A stretch of 64,000 nucleotides of DNA from Caballeronia cordobensis (lineage in GTDB: Bacteria > Pseudomonadota > Gammaproteobacteria > Burkholderiales > Burkholderiaceae): positions 620,001 through 684,000 of the forward strand of contig NZ_FCNY02000001.1 of the NCBI RefSeq assembly GCF_001544575.2. The letters run 5' to 3'. Position 1 is the stretch's first letter; every line of letters begins with the position of its first letter. The notes below the pieces were generated by a model that was not told the origin of the DNA, did not search any database, and saw nothing but the letters and a program-made list of their open reading frames with translations. The position numbers were made by a program, and so were the translations under genes. Shown here piece by piece: positions 45,270 through 54,979 of the stretch.

Positions 45270-45302
45270 AAAGGCGCGTTGCAAGATAACGCGCCTTTTT
45301 TT
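45270..45302 (+). terminator. Terminator between the two binding-protein paralogues
   Basis: Stem AAGGCGCGTT / AACGCGCCTT (45271-45280 with 45288-45297), 7-base loop, T-run to 45302. Confidence 0.85.
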
Positions 45303-45526
45303 CTGTGCTTCGCAGTGAAAGAAGGGCGGCGAAAGAAGAGGGCGCGAAGCCACGCATGCAGCCGCGCAACAGTCAGGGAAATCCACCCTTGGCACGCAGT
45401 GACGCGGTACATAGATTGGGGCGGCCTTCGATTCTCACCCGAAGGCTCGCATCGATAACAGCTCGCAGCAGCGCACCGCACGGGTGCGTGTTGGCATAAC
45501 AAGCAAGTCGCGTTTGGAGACAAGCA

Positions 45527-46693
45527 ATGAACACGAAGAAGGCATGGATGAGGACCGGCATCGCGCTCGCCGTCGCGGGCAGCATGTTCGCAGGCGCGGC
45601 GTTCGCGCAAGTGAAGATCGGCGTGACGCTTTCGGCGACGGGACCGGCCGCATCGCTCGGGATTCCCGAGAAAAATACCGTCGCGCTGTTGCCGAAGGAA
45701 ATCGGCGGGAAGTCGGTCGAATGGATCGTGCTCGATGACGGTTCGGACACGAGCCGCGCCGTGCAGAACACGCGCAAGCTGATCGACGAAGACAAGGTCG
45801 ATGCGATCGTCGGCTCGACCGTCACGCCCAACTCGCTCGCGATGATCGATCCGGCCGCCGCGGGCAAGACGCCGATGATCTCGATGGCCGCATCGGCCGC
45901 CATCATCTCGCCGATGGACGCGAAGAAGGCCTGGGTCTTCAAGACGCCGCAGAACGACGCGCTGATGGCCGACGCGATCGCAAGCTACATGGAGAAGCAC
46001 GGCGTGAAGACGGTGGGTTTCATCGGCTTCGCGGATGCCTACGGCGACGGCTGGTACAACGTGTTCAACACGGCGGCGGCAGCGCACAAGCTGAAGATCC
46101 TCACGAACGAGCGCTTTAACCGCACGGACACGTCCGTCACGGGCCAGGTACTGAAGACGATGGGCGCGAACCCCGACGCGGTGCTGATCGCGGGCGCGGG
46201 CACGCCGTCCGCGCTGCCGGCCAAGGCGCTGAAAGAGCGCGGCTACAAGGGCAAGGTGTATCAGACGCACGGCGTCGCCAACAACGACTTCCTGCGCGTG
46301 TGCGGCAAGGATTGCGAGGGCGAGATTCTGCCCGCGGGTCCGGTGCTCGTGACCGAGCAATTGCCGGCGAGCAATCCGGTGAAGAAGTCGTCGGCGGCCT
46401 ACAAGGACGCGTATGAGAAGGCGTATGGCGCGGGCTCGCTGTCGACGTTCGGCGGCCATGCCTGGGACGCGGGCCAGATGCTTCAGCGCGCGATTCCCGA
46501 AGCGCTCAAGAAAGGGCAGCCGGGTACGCCGGAATTCCGCGAGGCGCTGCGCGCCGCGCTGGAAAACCTGAAGGATCTGCCGGTGTCGCACGGCATCATG
46601 AACACGACGCCGACCGATCACAACGGCTTCGACGATCGCGCCCGCGTGATGGTGCAGATCGTCGACGGCAAGTGGAAGCTGCTGAACGACTGA
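45527..46693 (+). CDS. Liv-type ABC substrate-binding protein, paralogue 2
   Basis: 388 residues. Signal MNTKKAWMRTGIALAVAGSMFAGAAFA; mature start QVKIGVTLSATGPAASLGIPEKNTVALLPKEI. It aligns over its whole length with the previous gene; differences cluster in ligand-facing loops (for example DGSDTSRAVQNTRK against DATDSTQAVKNARK), which would suit different ligands. Its operon goes on with permease and ATPase genes at 46791-50378. Upstream is a 288-bp gap with the terminator of paralogue 1. Confidence 0.92.
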   Translation: MNTKKAWMRTGIALAVAGSMFAGAAFAQVKIGVTLSATGPAASLGIPEKNTVALLPKEIGGKSVEWIVLDDGSDTSRAVQNTRKLIDEDKVDAIVGSTVTPNSLAMIDPAAAGKTPMISMAASAAIISPMDAKKAWVFKTPQNDALMADAIASYMEKHGVKTVGFIGFADAYGDGWYNVFNTAAAAHKLKILTNERFNRTDTSVTGQVLKTMGANPDAVLIAGAGTPSALPAKALKERGYKGKVYQTHGVANNDFLRVCGKDCEGEILPAGPVLVTEQLPASNPVKKSSAAYKDAYEKAYGAGSLSTFGGHAWDAGQMLQRAIPEALKKGQPGTPEFREALRAALENLKDLPVSHGIMNTTPTDHNGFDDRARVMVQIVDGKWKLLND

Positions 46694-46729
46694 TCTTCGC
46701 AAGACGCATTTCGCTTATTTTCAAGACAG

Positions 46730-46755
46730 ACGGCGCACCGGCAACGGCGCGCCGT
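46730..46755 (+). promoter_or_regulatory. Intercistronic hairpin after the second binding-protein paralogue
   Basis: Perfect 7-bp stem ACGGCGC / GCGCCGT (46730-46736 with 46749-46755) without T-run, in the same relative place as the hairpin at 41597 in the first operon. Confidence 0.45.
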
Positions 46756-46790
46756 TTGCCCATGTTTCACCGAAGCTCCGAAGAGGAAGT

Positions 46791-47834
46791 ATGGACTTAT
46801 CGATTGCGGCGATCCTCGCGCAGGACGGGATCACCACGGGCGCGATCTACGCCTTGCTCGCGCTCGCTCTGGTGCTCGTGTTCTCCGTGACACGCGTCAT
46901 TTTCATTCCGCAGGGCGAGTTCGTCGCGTACGGCGCGCTCACGCTGGCCGCGCTGCAAACGCAGAAGCTGCCCGCGACCTGTTATCTGCTCATCGCGATG
47001 GGAGTGGGCTGCTTCGTCGCCGAGACGTTCGGCGTCGTGCGTGGTCGGGCGAGCGTGCGCTCGCTGCCAGTGCTGGCGGGCAAATATCTGCTGTTTCCCG
47101 TCGCTGTGTGGGGCATCACGCAGGCGGCGTTCGCGCAGCCCTTGCCGATGATCGCGCAGATCGCGCTGACGCTCCTGATCGTCGTGCCGATGGGACCGTT
47201 CGTCTACCGGCTCGCCTATGAGCCGATCGCGGAGGCGAGCACGCTGCTGCTGCTGATCGTCGCGGTGGCGGTGCACTTCGCGATGGTCGGCCTCGGGCTC
47301 GTGATGTTCGGCGCGGAAGGCTCGCGCACGACCGCCTTCTCCGACGCCACGTTCAATCTCGGCGATGTGTCGATCTCGGGACAGAGCTTGTGGGTCGTCG
47401 GCACGGCTGTCGTGCTGATCGTCGCGCTGTACTTCTATTTCGATCGCTCCATCTCCGGCAAGGCGTTGCGCGCGACCTCGGTGAACCGGCTGGGCGCGCG
47501 GCTCGTGGGCATCGGCACGACGCAGGCGGGACGCCTCGCGTTCACGCTTGCTGCGGGGCTCGGCGCGCTCTGCGGCGTGCTCGTGGCGCCGATCACGACC
47601 ATCTACTACGACTCGGGCTTTCTGATCGGCCTGAAGGGCTTCGTGGGCGCGATCGTCGGCGGTCTGGTGAGCTATCCGCTCGCGGCGGCGGGGTCGCTGC
47701 TGGTGGGTCTGCTCGAATCGTATTCGTCGTTCTGGGCGAGTGCATACAAGGAGGTGATCGTCTTCACCCTGATCATTCCGGTCTTGCTGTGGCGAAGTCT
47801 CGCGAGCCCGCATTCGGATGAGGACGAGGAGTAA
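46791..47834 (+). CDS. ABC transporter permease LivH-like
   Basis: 347 residues, about 50 longer than the LivH at 41660. The start (AAILAQDGITTGAIYALLALALVLVFSVTRVIFIPQGEFVAYGALTLAALQ) and end (GALCGVLVAPITTIYYDSGFLIGLKGFVGAIVGGL) are typical. Extra length is a hydrophobic insert (about 85-135: LLFPVAVWGITQAAFAQPLPMIAQIALTLLIVVPMG) that adds membrane segments. It is followed after 4 bp by the fused gene. Confidence 0.9.
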   Translation: MDLSIAAILAQDGITTGAIYALLALALVLVFSVTRVIFIPQGEFVAYGALTLAALQTQKLPATCYLLIAMGVGCFVAETFGVVRGRASVRSLPVLAGKYLLFPVAVWGITQAAFAQPLPMIAQIALTLLIVVPMGPFVYRLAYEPIAEASTLLLLIVAVAVHFAMVGLGLVMFGAEGSRTTAFSDATFNLGDVSISGQSLWVVGTAVVLIVALYFYFDRSISGKALRATSVNRLGARLVGIGTTQAGRLAFTLAAGLGALCGVLVAPITTIYYDSGFLIGLKGFVGAIVGGLVSYPLAAAGSLLVGLLESYSSFWASAYKEVIVFTLIIPVLLWRSLASPHSDEDEE

Positions 47835-47838
47835 GCCG

Positions 47839-49611
47839 ATGAAATTCCGTTCTTTCTGGATCTTCCTGCTGATCGTTTTCGCGCTTCCTGTGCTGCCGGG
47901 GCCGGTCGCCGTGCCCGAGTACTGGATCACGCTGCTCAACTACATCGGCCTGTATTCCATCGTTGCGATAGGGCTCGTGCTGCTCACGGGCATCGGCGGC
48001 ATGACGAGCTTCGGGCAGGCTGCGTTCGTCGGCGTGGGCGCTTATGCGACGGCCTTCCTGACGACGCGCTATGGCGTCTCGCCGTGGCTCGCGCTGATTG
48101 CGGGCGTCGTGCTGACGGCGTTCATCGCGCTGCTGCTCGGACTCATCACGATGCGTCTGTCGGGACACTTTTTGCCGCTCGGGACGATCGCGTGGGGGCT
48201 GTCGCTGTTCTATCTGTTCGGCAATATGGAACTGCTCGGCAAGTACGACGGGATCAACGGCATTCCCGTGCTCAATCTGTTCGGCTGGGAGCTGGAATCG
48301 GGCCGCAGCATCTATTACCTGATCTGGGTCGTGGTGCTGCTCGCGGTGGTGTCTGTTCAGAACCTGCTTAATAGTCGGCCCGGACGAGCGATTCGCGCAC
48401 TGCGCGGCGGCGGCACGATGGCCGAAGCGATGGGCGTTAATACCGCCTGGATGCGCGTGGTCATTTTCATCTACGCGGCGGTTCTCGCGGCCATTTCGGG
48501 CTTCCTGTACGCGCATTTGCAGCGCGCGGTGAACCCGACGCCGTTCGGGTTGAATCATGGCATCGAGTTCCTGTTCATGGCCGTGGTCGGCGGGGTATCG
48601 CATGTCTGGGGTGCGATTCTCGGCGCGACTATCCTCACCGTTCTGCAGGATTATCTGCAGACGCTGCTGCCGAAGCTGATTGGCGCGAACGGTAATTTTG
48701 AGATCATCGTTTTCGGCGTCGTGATGGTGCTGCTGCTGCAATATGCGCGGCAGGGCGTCTGGCCGTTCGTCGCCCGTATTTTCCCGCGTGGGCCGCGTGC
48801 TCACGTGCCGGATCATGGCGACGCGCTGCCGCAGCGCAGCAAACCGGCGGCAGGCGAGCGCTTGCTCGTCGTCGAAAAGGCGCGCAAGCAGTTCGGCGGA
48901 CTCGTCGCGGTGAATGATGTGAGCTTCGAAGTGAAGGCGGGGGAGATCATTGGCCTGATCGGGCCGAACGGCGCGGGCAAGTCCACGACGTTCAACCTCG
49001 TAACCGGCGTGCTTCAGGCGACGAGCGGGGAAATCAGTTTCCACGGCGAACGCATCGAGAAGCTGACGTCGCGCGAGATCGTGAAGCGCGGCATCGGACG
49101 GACGTTTCAGCACGTCAAGATGCTTCCGGGCATGACCGTGCTGGAGAACGTCGCGATCGGTGCGCATTTGCGTGGGAGCACGGGGGTGTGGCGCAGCATC
49201 GCCCGTTTGAATGCGCCGGAGGAAGCGCGTCTCATGTCCGAGGCGGCGAAACAGATCGCACGCGTCGGTCTGGAGAAGCATATCTATAGCGAGGCGGGCA
49301 GTCTCGCGCTCGGCCAGCAACGCATTATGGAGATCGCGCGTGCCCTGTGCTGCGATCCGACGCTCCTTCTGCTCGATGAACCGGCCGCCGGCTTGCGCTA
49401 TCAGGAGAAGGTGCAACTCGCCGACCTACTGCGGAAACTTCGCGCCGAAGGGATGAGTATTTTGCTGGTCGAACATGACATGGACTTCGTCATGAATCTG
49501 ACGGATCGACTCGTTGTGATGGAGTTCGGCACGAAGATCGCGGAGGGTCTGCCGAAGGACGTTCAGAAAGATCCGGCGGTTCTCGAAGCGTATCTGGGCG
49601 GGGTGGAATGA
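47839..49611 (+). CDS. Fused LivM permease - LivG ATPase
   Basis: 590 residues. Residues 1-310 are a LivM permease ([60 protein letters not shown]). Residues about 335-590 are a LivG ATPase with Walker [10 protein letters not shown], signature [15 protein letters not shown], Walker [12 protein letters not shown] and switch His VEHDMDFV. The fusion fixes a 1:1 permease-ATPase ratio. Start ATG 47839 follows GAGGAG; the ATG overlaps neither neighbour. Its stop overlaps livF as ATGA. Confidence 0.93.
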   Translation: MKFRSFWIFLLIVFALPVLPGPVAVPEYWITLLNYIGLYSIVAIGLVLLTGIGGMTSFGQAAFVGVGAYATAFLTTRYGVSPWLALIAGVVLTAFIALLLGLITMRLSGHFLPLGTIAWGLSLFYLFGNMELLGKYDGINGIPVLNLFGWELESGRSIYYLIWVVVLLAVVSVQNLLNSRPGRAIRALRGGGTMAEAMGVNTAWMRVVIFIYAAVLAAISGFLYAHLQRAVNPTPFGLNHGIEFLFMAVVGGVSHVWGAILGATILTVLQDYLQTLLPKLIGANGNFEIIVFGVVMVLLLQYARQGVWPFVARIFPRGPRAHVPDHGDALPQRSKPAAGERLLVVEKARKQFGGLVAVNDVSFEVKAGEIIGLIGPNGAGKSTTFNLVTGVLQATSGEISFHGERIEKLTSREIVKRGIGRTFQHVKMLPGMTVLENVAIGAHLRGSTGVWRSIARLNAPEEARLMSEAAKQIARVGLEKHIYSEAGSLALGQQRIMEIARALCCDPTLLLLDEPAAGLRYQEKVQLADLLRKLRAEGMSILLVEHDMDFVMNLTDRLVVMEFGTKIAEGLPKDVQKDPAVLEAYLGGVE

Positions 49612-50378
49612 TGGCGAAAGAAACGAACGCGGTGCAGGACGCAATCCTGGAGGTGCAAGGGCTGTCGGTGCGTTACGGCAAGGTCGAAGCATTGCACGAC
49701 GGCAAACTTACGGTCGGCGCGGGGCAGATCGTCTCGGTGATCGGGCCGAACGGCGCAGGCAAGTCGACACTGCTCAATGCGATCATGGGCGCGTTGCCGC
49801 AAATCGGCCACGCGAAGGGCCTCGTTCGCTATCTCGGCGAGGATGTGTCCGCGCTGCCGATCGAACGCCGGGTGTCACGCGGAATGTGCCTCGTCCCTGA
49901 AAAGCGCGAGCTATTTTCGACGATGGCAGTGGAGGATAACCTCGTACTTGGCGCTTATCGACGGAAGAAGGCGGGCGACCGTAATTTCCTGGATCAACTG
50001 GATCACGTCTTCGAACTGTTCCCCCGCCTGAAGGAGCGACGCAAACAGGCGGCGGGCACGCTCTCCGGTGGCGAGCGTCAAATGCTCGCAGTGGGTCGCG
50101 CGTTGATGGGCAAGCCGCAATTGCTCATGCTGGACGAGCCGAGCTTGGGCCTCGCGCCGCTGATCGTGAAGGAGATCTTCCATATCATCAGCGCGCTCCG
50201 TCAGACAGGTGTCGCGACATTGCTGATCGAGCAGAACGCGCGCGCTGCTTTGCAGATCTCCGACTACGGCTATGTGCTGGAAACGGGGGAATTCGCTCTG
50301 GAGGGCAACGCAGATGCGCTCCAGCACAACCCTCAAGTGATCGAAACCTATCTTGGTCTGACGAAAAAGGTCGCATAA
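49608..50378 (+). CDS. livF: ABC transporter ATPase LivF of the second system
   Basis: 256 residues. Walker [15 protein letters not shown] has the normal Lys, unlike the LivF at 39499. Q-loop region CLVPEKRELFSTMAVEDNL, signature LSGGERQMLAVGRAL, Walker B LLMLDEPSLGLAP, then LLIEQNARAAL. Together with the fused LivM-LivG and LivH it completes the second importer. It ends 20 bp before the parS/terminator palindrome. Confidence 0.93.
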   Translation: MMAKETNAVQDAILEVQGLSVRYGKVEALHDGKLTVGAGQIVSVIGPNGAGKSTLLNAIMGALPQIGHAKGLVRYLGEDVSALPIERRVSRGMCLVPEKRELFSTMAVEDNLVLGAYRRKKAGDRNFLDQLDHVFELFPRLKERRKQAAGTLSGGERQMLAVGRALMGKPQLLMLDEPSLGLAPLIVKEIFHIISALRQTGVATLLIEQNARAALQISDYGYVLETGEFALEGNADALQHNPQVIETYLGLTKKVA

Positions 50379-50398
50379 AACGCTCTAGACGTCCCCTC

Positions 50399-50435
50399 AA
50401 AATGGCGTGTTTCACGTGAAACACGCCATTTTTTT
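50399..50435 (+). terminator. Terminator hairpin built around a parS site
   Basis: A 34-bp perfect palindrome (50399-50432) followed by a T-run (to 50435), 20 bp after the livF stop. As RNA it folds into a 15-17 bp stem with U-tract. Its centre is the parS core. Confidence 0.8.
50408..50423. promoter_or_regulatory. parS: parS centromere site 1
   Basis: TGTTTCACGTGAAACA, the perfect 16-bp universal bacterial parS palindrome bound by ParB. It lies 3.6 kb before parB. Confidence 0.92.
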
Positions 50436-50479
50436 CGTCCTTAGTCGATCGGTCGAATTCGGGGCTAGGAAGAAACCGT

Positions 50480-50485
50480 TATAAT
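50480..50485 (+). promoter_or_regulatory. -10 element upstream of mnmG
   Basis: Perfect TATAAT 51 bp before the mnmG start codon; no clear -35. A 7-bp stem TTCGTGT / ACACGAA (50508-50528) occupies the leader just before the start codon and may modulate translation. Confidence 0.5.
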
Positions 50486-50535
50486 TCAAAGCTATTCTCT
50501 CTTCAGGTTCGTGTCGTTCGCACACGAAATCTCCA

Positions 50536-52500
50536 ATGCTTTATCCCACAGAATTTGATGTGATCGTCGTTGGTGGCGGTCACGCAGGCACTGAGGCCGC
50601 GCTTGCCTCCGCGCGCATGGGCTGCAAAACGCTGCTTTTGACCCACAACATCGAGACGCTGGGCCAAATGAGCTGCAATCCGTCCATCGGCGGAATCGGA
50701 AAAGGTCATCTGGTTAAAGAGGTCGATGCGCTCGGCGGTGCCATGGCCGCGGCTACCGATGAATCCGGCATCCAGTTCCGTATCCTGAATTCGTCGAAGG
50801 GCCCTGCGGTGCGGGCGACGCGCGCACAGGCGGATCGGCTGCTCTATAAGCAAGCGATCCGTTATCGGCTCGAAAATCAGCCCAATTTGTGGCTCTTCCA
50901 GCAGGCCGTCGATGACCTGATGGTCGAGGGCGACCGCGTCGTCGGAGCCGTGACACAAGTCGGCCTGCGCTTCCGGTCGCGGGCTGTCGTGCTGACGGCG
51001 GGTACTTTCCTGGACGGCAAGATTCACGTCGGCCTGAATAATTACGTCGGCGGACGAGCGGGCGATCCCGCTGCCGTGTCGCTTTCCGCGCGGCTGAAGG
51101 AGTTGAAGCTGCCTCAAGGCCGCCTCAAAACGGGCACGCCACCACGAATCGACGGCCGCACGATCGATTTCTCGAAGCTCGAAGAGCAGCCGGGCGACCT
51201 CGATCCGGTGCCGGTGTTCTCCTTCTTGGGTCGGGTAGAGCAGCATCCGCGTCAGATGCCGTGCTGGGTCACGCATACGAATGCGCGGACGCACGACATC
51301 ATCCGCTCTGGTTTGGACCGCTCGCCGATGTACACAGGCGTGATCGAGGGCGTTGGGCCGCGCTACTGCCCGTCGATCGAGGACAAGATTCATCGTTTTG
51401 CGTCGAAAGATGCGCATCAGATCTTCCTGGAACCGGAAGGGCTGACGACGAATGAGTTCTATCCGAACGGCATCTCGACGAGCCTTCCGTTCGACGTGCA
51501 GCTTGAGCTTGTCCGATCGATGAACGGTCTGGAACACGCGCACATTCTTCGTCCCGGATACGCAATCGAGTATGACTATTTCGACCCGCGCGCTTTGAAG
51601 GCGTCGCTGGAGACGAAGGCGATCAACGGCCTGTTCTTCGCCGGTCAGATTAACGGCACGACGGGCTACGAAGAAGCGGCTGCGCAGGGCCTTCTGGCGG
51701 GCATCAATGCGGGCTTGCAGGTTCAAGGGAAGGAGGCATGGTCGCCGCGTCGCGATCAGGCCTATCTGGGCGTGCTCGTGGACGATCTCGTCACGCGGGG
51801 CGTGTCCGAGCCGTATCGCATGTTCACGAGTCGCGCCGAATATCGTCTTTCGCTGCGTGAAGACAATGCGGATATGCGTCTGACGGAGATCGGGCGCGAA
51901 CTCGGCGTGGTCGACGATGTGCGTTGGGACGCCTTCAGCCGCAAACGCGATGCTGTTTCACGTGAAACACAGCGTCTGCGTTCTACGTGGGTAAATCCGA
52001 AGACCTTGCCCGCCGAAGAAGCAACTGCGCTGCTGGGCAAGCCAATCGACCACGAATACAGCCTTGCGGATTTGCTCCGTCGCCCTTGCATCTCGTATGA
52101 CGGCGTCTGCGCGCTGCGTGAAGGCGCGTGCGGCCCCGAAGCACCGCTCGCAGACGATCCCGTGCTGCTGGAACAGATCAAGGAACAGATCGAGATTGGT
52201 GTGAAGTATCAGGGCTACATCGATCGTCAGGCGGACGAAATCGTGCGAAACGGCGCGCAGGAAAACACGCGCTTGCCCGAGGGTCTCGACTATAACGACG
52301 TTCGCGGCTTGTCCTTCGAGGCACGCCAAAAGTTGATCCAGCACCGTCCTGAGACGGTCGGCCAGGCATCGCGCATTTCGGGCATCACGCCGGCCGCAAT
52401 CTCGCTGCTGATGGTGCATCTGAAGCGAGGCGCGGGGCGTCGCGGCCGCAATGCGGCAGCCGATGAGTCAGCAACCGGCAACACGACGACGGCTCAATGA
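50536..52500 (+). CDS. mnmG: tRNA uridine-5-carboxymethylaminomethyl modification enzyme MnmG (GidA)
   Basis: 654 residues. FAD-binding [23 protein letters not shown] at the N-terminus, GidA signature [29 protein letters not shown] and [17 protein letters not shown]. With MnmE it installs cmnm5 at U34 of tRNAs. The substrate of the mnmC product at 22199 is made here, so both ends of that pathway are in this window. A perfect parS lies in its coding sequence. Four-base overlap with rsmG. Confidence 0.97.
   Translation: MLYPTEFDVIVVGGGHAGTEAALASARMGCKTLLLTHNIETLGQMSCNPSIGGIGKGHLVKEVDALGGAMAAATDESGIQFRILNSSKGPAVRATRAQADRLLYKQAIRYRLENQPNLWLFQQAVDDLMVEGDRVVGAVTQVGLRFRSRAVVLTAGTFLDGKIHVGLNNYVGGRAGDPAAVSLSARLKELKLPQGRLKTGTPPRIDGRTIDFSKLEEQPGDLDPVPVFSFLGRVEQHPRQMPCWVTHTNARTHDIIRSGLDRSPMYTGVIEGVGPRYCPSIEDKIHRFASKDAHQIFLEPEGLTTNEFYPNGISTSLPFDVQLELVRSMNGLEHAHILRPGYAIEYDYFDPRALKASLETKAINGLFFAGQINGTTGYEEAAAQGLLAGINAGLQVQGKEAWSPRRDQAYLGVLVDDLVTRGVSEPYRMFTSRAEYRLSLREDNADMRLTEIGRELGVVDDVRWDAFSRKRDAVSRETQRLRSTWVNPKTLPAEEATALLGKPIDHEYSLADLLRRPCISYDGVCALREGACGPEAPLADDPVLLEQIKEQIEIGVKYQGYIDRQADEIVRNGAQENTRLPEGLDYNDVRGLSFEARQKLIQHRPETVGQASRISGITPAAISLLMVHLKRGAGRRGRNAAADESATGNTTTAQ
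51954..51969. promoter_or_regulatory. parS: parS centromere site 2, inside mnmG
   Basis: Perfect TGTTTCACGTGAAACA inside the mnmG coding sequence, encoding part of AVSRETQ. The symmetry stops at exactly 16 bp, unlike site 1. Confidence 0.9.
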
Positions 52501-53162
52501 TCGACCGCAATTCAACTCTTGCGACGACGCTCGAAAAGGGCGTCGACGCGCTCGAACTGGCGCTGACATCTGCGCAGACGCAAAAACTGCTCGATTACGT
52601 CGCGCTGCTTGGCAAATGGAACGGCGTCTATAACCTGACGGCGATCCGCGATCCCAATCAGATGGTGATCCAGCACATTCTGGATTCGCTGGCGATCGTG
52701 CCGATAGTCGCGGGCCGCCATCCACGAACTGCGCTGGATGTCGGCTCGGGAGGCGGCTTGCCCGGCATCGTCTTGGCGATCGTGCTGCCCGAGTTGCGTG
52801 TCACGTTGAACGATATCGTTCACAAGAAAACCGCATTTCAATCGCAGGCGAAGGTGCAGTTAGGTCTGAGCAATTTGTCGATCGTGACCGGCCGCGTCGA
52901 GAATCTGCGTCCTGGCGTCGAAGTGCCGGAAAAATTCGATGTAATCGTGTCGCGCGCATTCGCAGAGCTCTCCGATTTCGTTACACTTTCGCGTCATCTG
53001 GTTGCGAACGATGGACGGATTCTGGCGATGAAAGGCGTCAAGCCCGATGCCGAAATCGCCCGTCTCCCCGCAGGTGCGACGGTGCTTGGGACCGAACGAC
53101 TGAATGTGCCGATGCTCGACGCGGAGCGGCATCTCGTTGAAATTGCCGTCGCGCCAGACTGA
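52497..53162 (+). CDS. rsmG: 16S rRNA (guanine-527-N7)-methyltransferase RsmG (GidB)
   Basis: 221 residues. SAM-binding motif [21 protein letters not shown] (about 79-99), [15 protein letters not shown], and [14 protein letters not shown]. It methylates G527 of 16S rRNA, near the streptomycin site. It starts by ATGA overlap with mnmG, so both are co-transcribed, the common arrangement near bacterial origins. Confidence 0.96.
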   Translation: MIDRNSTLATTLEKGVDALELALTSAQTQKLLDYVALLGKWNGVYNLTAIRDPNQMVIQHILDSLAIVPIVAGRHPRTALDVGSGGGLPGIVLAIVLPELRVTLNDIVHKKTAFQSQAKVQLGLSNLSIVTGRVENLRPGVEVPEKFDVIVSRAFAELSDFVTLSRHLVANDGRILAMKGVKPDAEIARLPAGATVLGTERLNVPMLDAERHLVEIAVAPD

Positions 53163-53239
53163 CGGCCCGCCGTACAGTTTCCATCCGACATTCCAGGCAC
53201 GCTGATCTTCTGACAGCGAGAAAACAAGGACACTAAACG

Positions 53240-54019
53240 ATGGCAAAAATCTTCTGCGTCGCAAATCAGAAGGGCGGCGTTGGAAAGACCACGACAGCGG
53301 TCAATCTCGCGGCCAGCCTTGCGGGGCTCGATCAGCGCGTGCTGCTGATCGACCTGGATCCGCAGGGTAACGCGACGATGGGCAGCGGCATCGACAAGTC
53401 GGCGTGCGAGAACACCGTCTATGAAGTGCTTGTCGATGGCGTCACATTGTCAGAGGCCCGCACGCGCCCGTCGGCGGTCGGATACGACGTGCTGCCGGCC
53501 AATCGCGAACTCGCGGGTGCCGAGGTCGAACTGGTCCAGATGGAGCATCGCGAGCGCATTCTGCGCACCGCGCTCGCCGAAGTAGTCGATGACTATGACT
53601 TCGTGCTGATCGATTGCCCGCCGGCGCTCTCGTTGCTGACGCTCAATGCGTTGTGCGCGGCGCACGGCGTCATCATTCCGATGCAGTGCGAATACTTCGC
53701 GCTTGAAGGTCTGTCGGATCTCGTGAATACGATCAAGCAGGTCCACGCGAACCTGAACCGCGATCTGAAGGTCATCGGCCTGTTGCGCGTGATGTTCGAT
53801 CCGCGCATCACCTTGCAGCAACAGGTGTCCGATCAATTGAAGGAACATTTCGGCAGCAAGCTGTTCGATGTGGTGATCCCGCGCAATGTGCGTCTGGCCG
53901 AGGCGCCGAGCTACGGGCTGCCGGGGGTCGTATTCGACAAGTCTTCGCGTGGCGCGCAGGCTTACATCCAATTCGGCACTGAGATGATGGAGCGCGTGCG
54001 TGCGCTCGAGGTCAGCTAA
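53240..54019 (+). CDS. parA: Chromosome-partitioning ATPase ParA (Soj)
   Basis: 259 residues. Deviant Walker A KGGVGKTTTAVNLAASLA (11-28), Walker A' LLIDLDPQGNAT, Walker B FVLIDCPPALSLLT. It binds DNA non-specifically as ATP dimer and moves ParB-parS complexes. The short N-terminus without HTH marks the chromosomal (type Ib-like/Soj) class. It lies 77 bp after rsmG and 45 bp before parB. Confidence 0.97.
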   Translation: MAKIFCVANQKGGVGKTTTAVNLAASLAGLDQRVLLIDLDPQGNATMGSGIDKSACENTVYEVLVDGVTLSEARTRPSAVGYDVLPANRELAGAEVELVQMEHRERILRTALAEVVDDYDFVLIDCPPALSLLTLNALCAAHGVIIPMQCEYFALEGLSDLVNTIKQVHANLNRDLKVIGLLRVMFDPRITLQQQVSDQLKEHFGSKLFDVVIPRNVRLAEAPSYGLPGVVFDKSSRGAQAYIQFGTEMMERVRALEVS

Positions 54020-54064
54020 GCCAACCTATTCGATGCGGCAAGGAACGCCGACGGAGGAACCGAA

Positions 54065-54967
54065 ATGAGCGCTGTAATGAAGAAGAAAGGTTTGGGCCGA
54101 GGTCTGGACGCATTGCTCGGCGGCAGCGTCGATATTACGGAAGCCGTCCGCGGCGAGGGTACGCCTTCGGTGCTATCGCTCGACAAATTGCAGGCCGGCA
54201 AGTATCAGCCGCGCACGCGCATGGACGAAGGCGCGCTTCAGGAGCTCGCAGCGAGCATCCGCGCGCAAGGCCTCATGCAGCCGATCCTGGTGCGCTCGGT
54301 GGGCGACGATCGCTACGAAATCATCGCGGGCGAGCGACGTTTCCGCGCCGCGCGCCTGGCCGGTCTCGACGAAGTGCCCGTGCTCGTGAAAAACGTGCCG
54401 GATCAGGCAGCCGCCGCGATGGCGCTGATCGAAAATATCCAGCGCGAGGATCTCAACCCGCTGGAAGAGGCGCAGGGCATCCAGCGCCTGCTCGACGAAT
54501 TCAGTTTCACGCACGAGCAGGCTGCTGAATCCGTCGGGCGCTCGCGCAGCGCCGTATCGAACCTGCTGCGCCTCCTGAACCTCGCGACGCCCGTCCAGAC
54601 GATGCTGCTCGCGGGCGATCTCGACATGGGCCACGCGCGCGCACTCCTGGCCGTCGATGCCGCGACGCAAATCCAGCTCGCCAACCACGTCGTGAATCGC
54701 CGCCTGTCGGTGCGTGAAACCGAACGCCTCGTCGCCGCGACGACCAAGGAAGCGCCCGCCACCAAAGCGCGCGTGGCGAACGATGGTGGCCGCGATACGC
54801 GCCGGCTGGAAGAAGAACTGTCGGATCTGCTGTCGGCGAACGTGAAAATCAAACTGGGCGGAAGAGGGCGCGGCAAGGTGCTGATCGACTTCGGCAATCT
54901 GGACGCGCTCGAAGGCATTCTGACGAAGCTGCGCGGCAGCATCGAAACGCCCACGCCCACCGCTTGA
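54065..54967 (+). CDS. parB: Centromere-binding protein ParB (Spo0J)
   Basis: 300 residues. N-terminal KKKGLGRGLDALLGG box that stimulates ParA, then LDKLQAGKYQPRTRMDEGALQELAASIRAQGLMQPILVR and the CTPase motif AGERRFRAARLAGL and ENIQREDLNPLEEA. The HTH (SFTHEQAAESVGRSRSAVSNLLRLLNL) and a C-terminal dimer domain follow. It loads at the two parS sites in this window as a CTP-dependent clamp. Confidence 0.97.
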   Translation: MSAVMKKKGLGRGLDALLGGSVDITEAVRGEGTPSVLSLDKLQAGKYQPRTRMDEGALQELAASIRAQGLMQPILVRSVGDDRYEIIAGERRFRAARLAGLDEVPVLVKNVPDQAAAAMALIENIQREDLNPLEEAQGIQRLLDEFSFTHEQAAESVGRSRSAVSNLLRLLNLATPVQTMLLAGDLDMGHARALLAVDAATQIQLANHVVNRRLSVRETERLVAATTKEAPATKARVANDGGRDTRRLEEELSDLLSANVKIKLGGRGRGKVLIDFGNLDALEGILTKLRGSIETPTPTA

Positions 54968-54979
54968 CCTGAGCATCGC

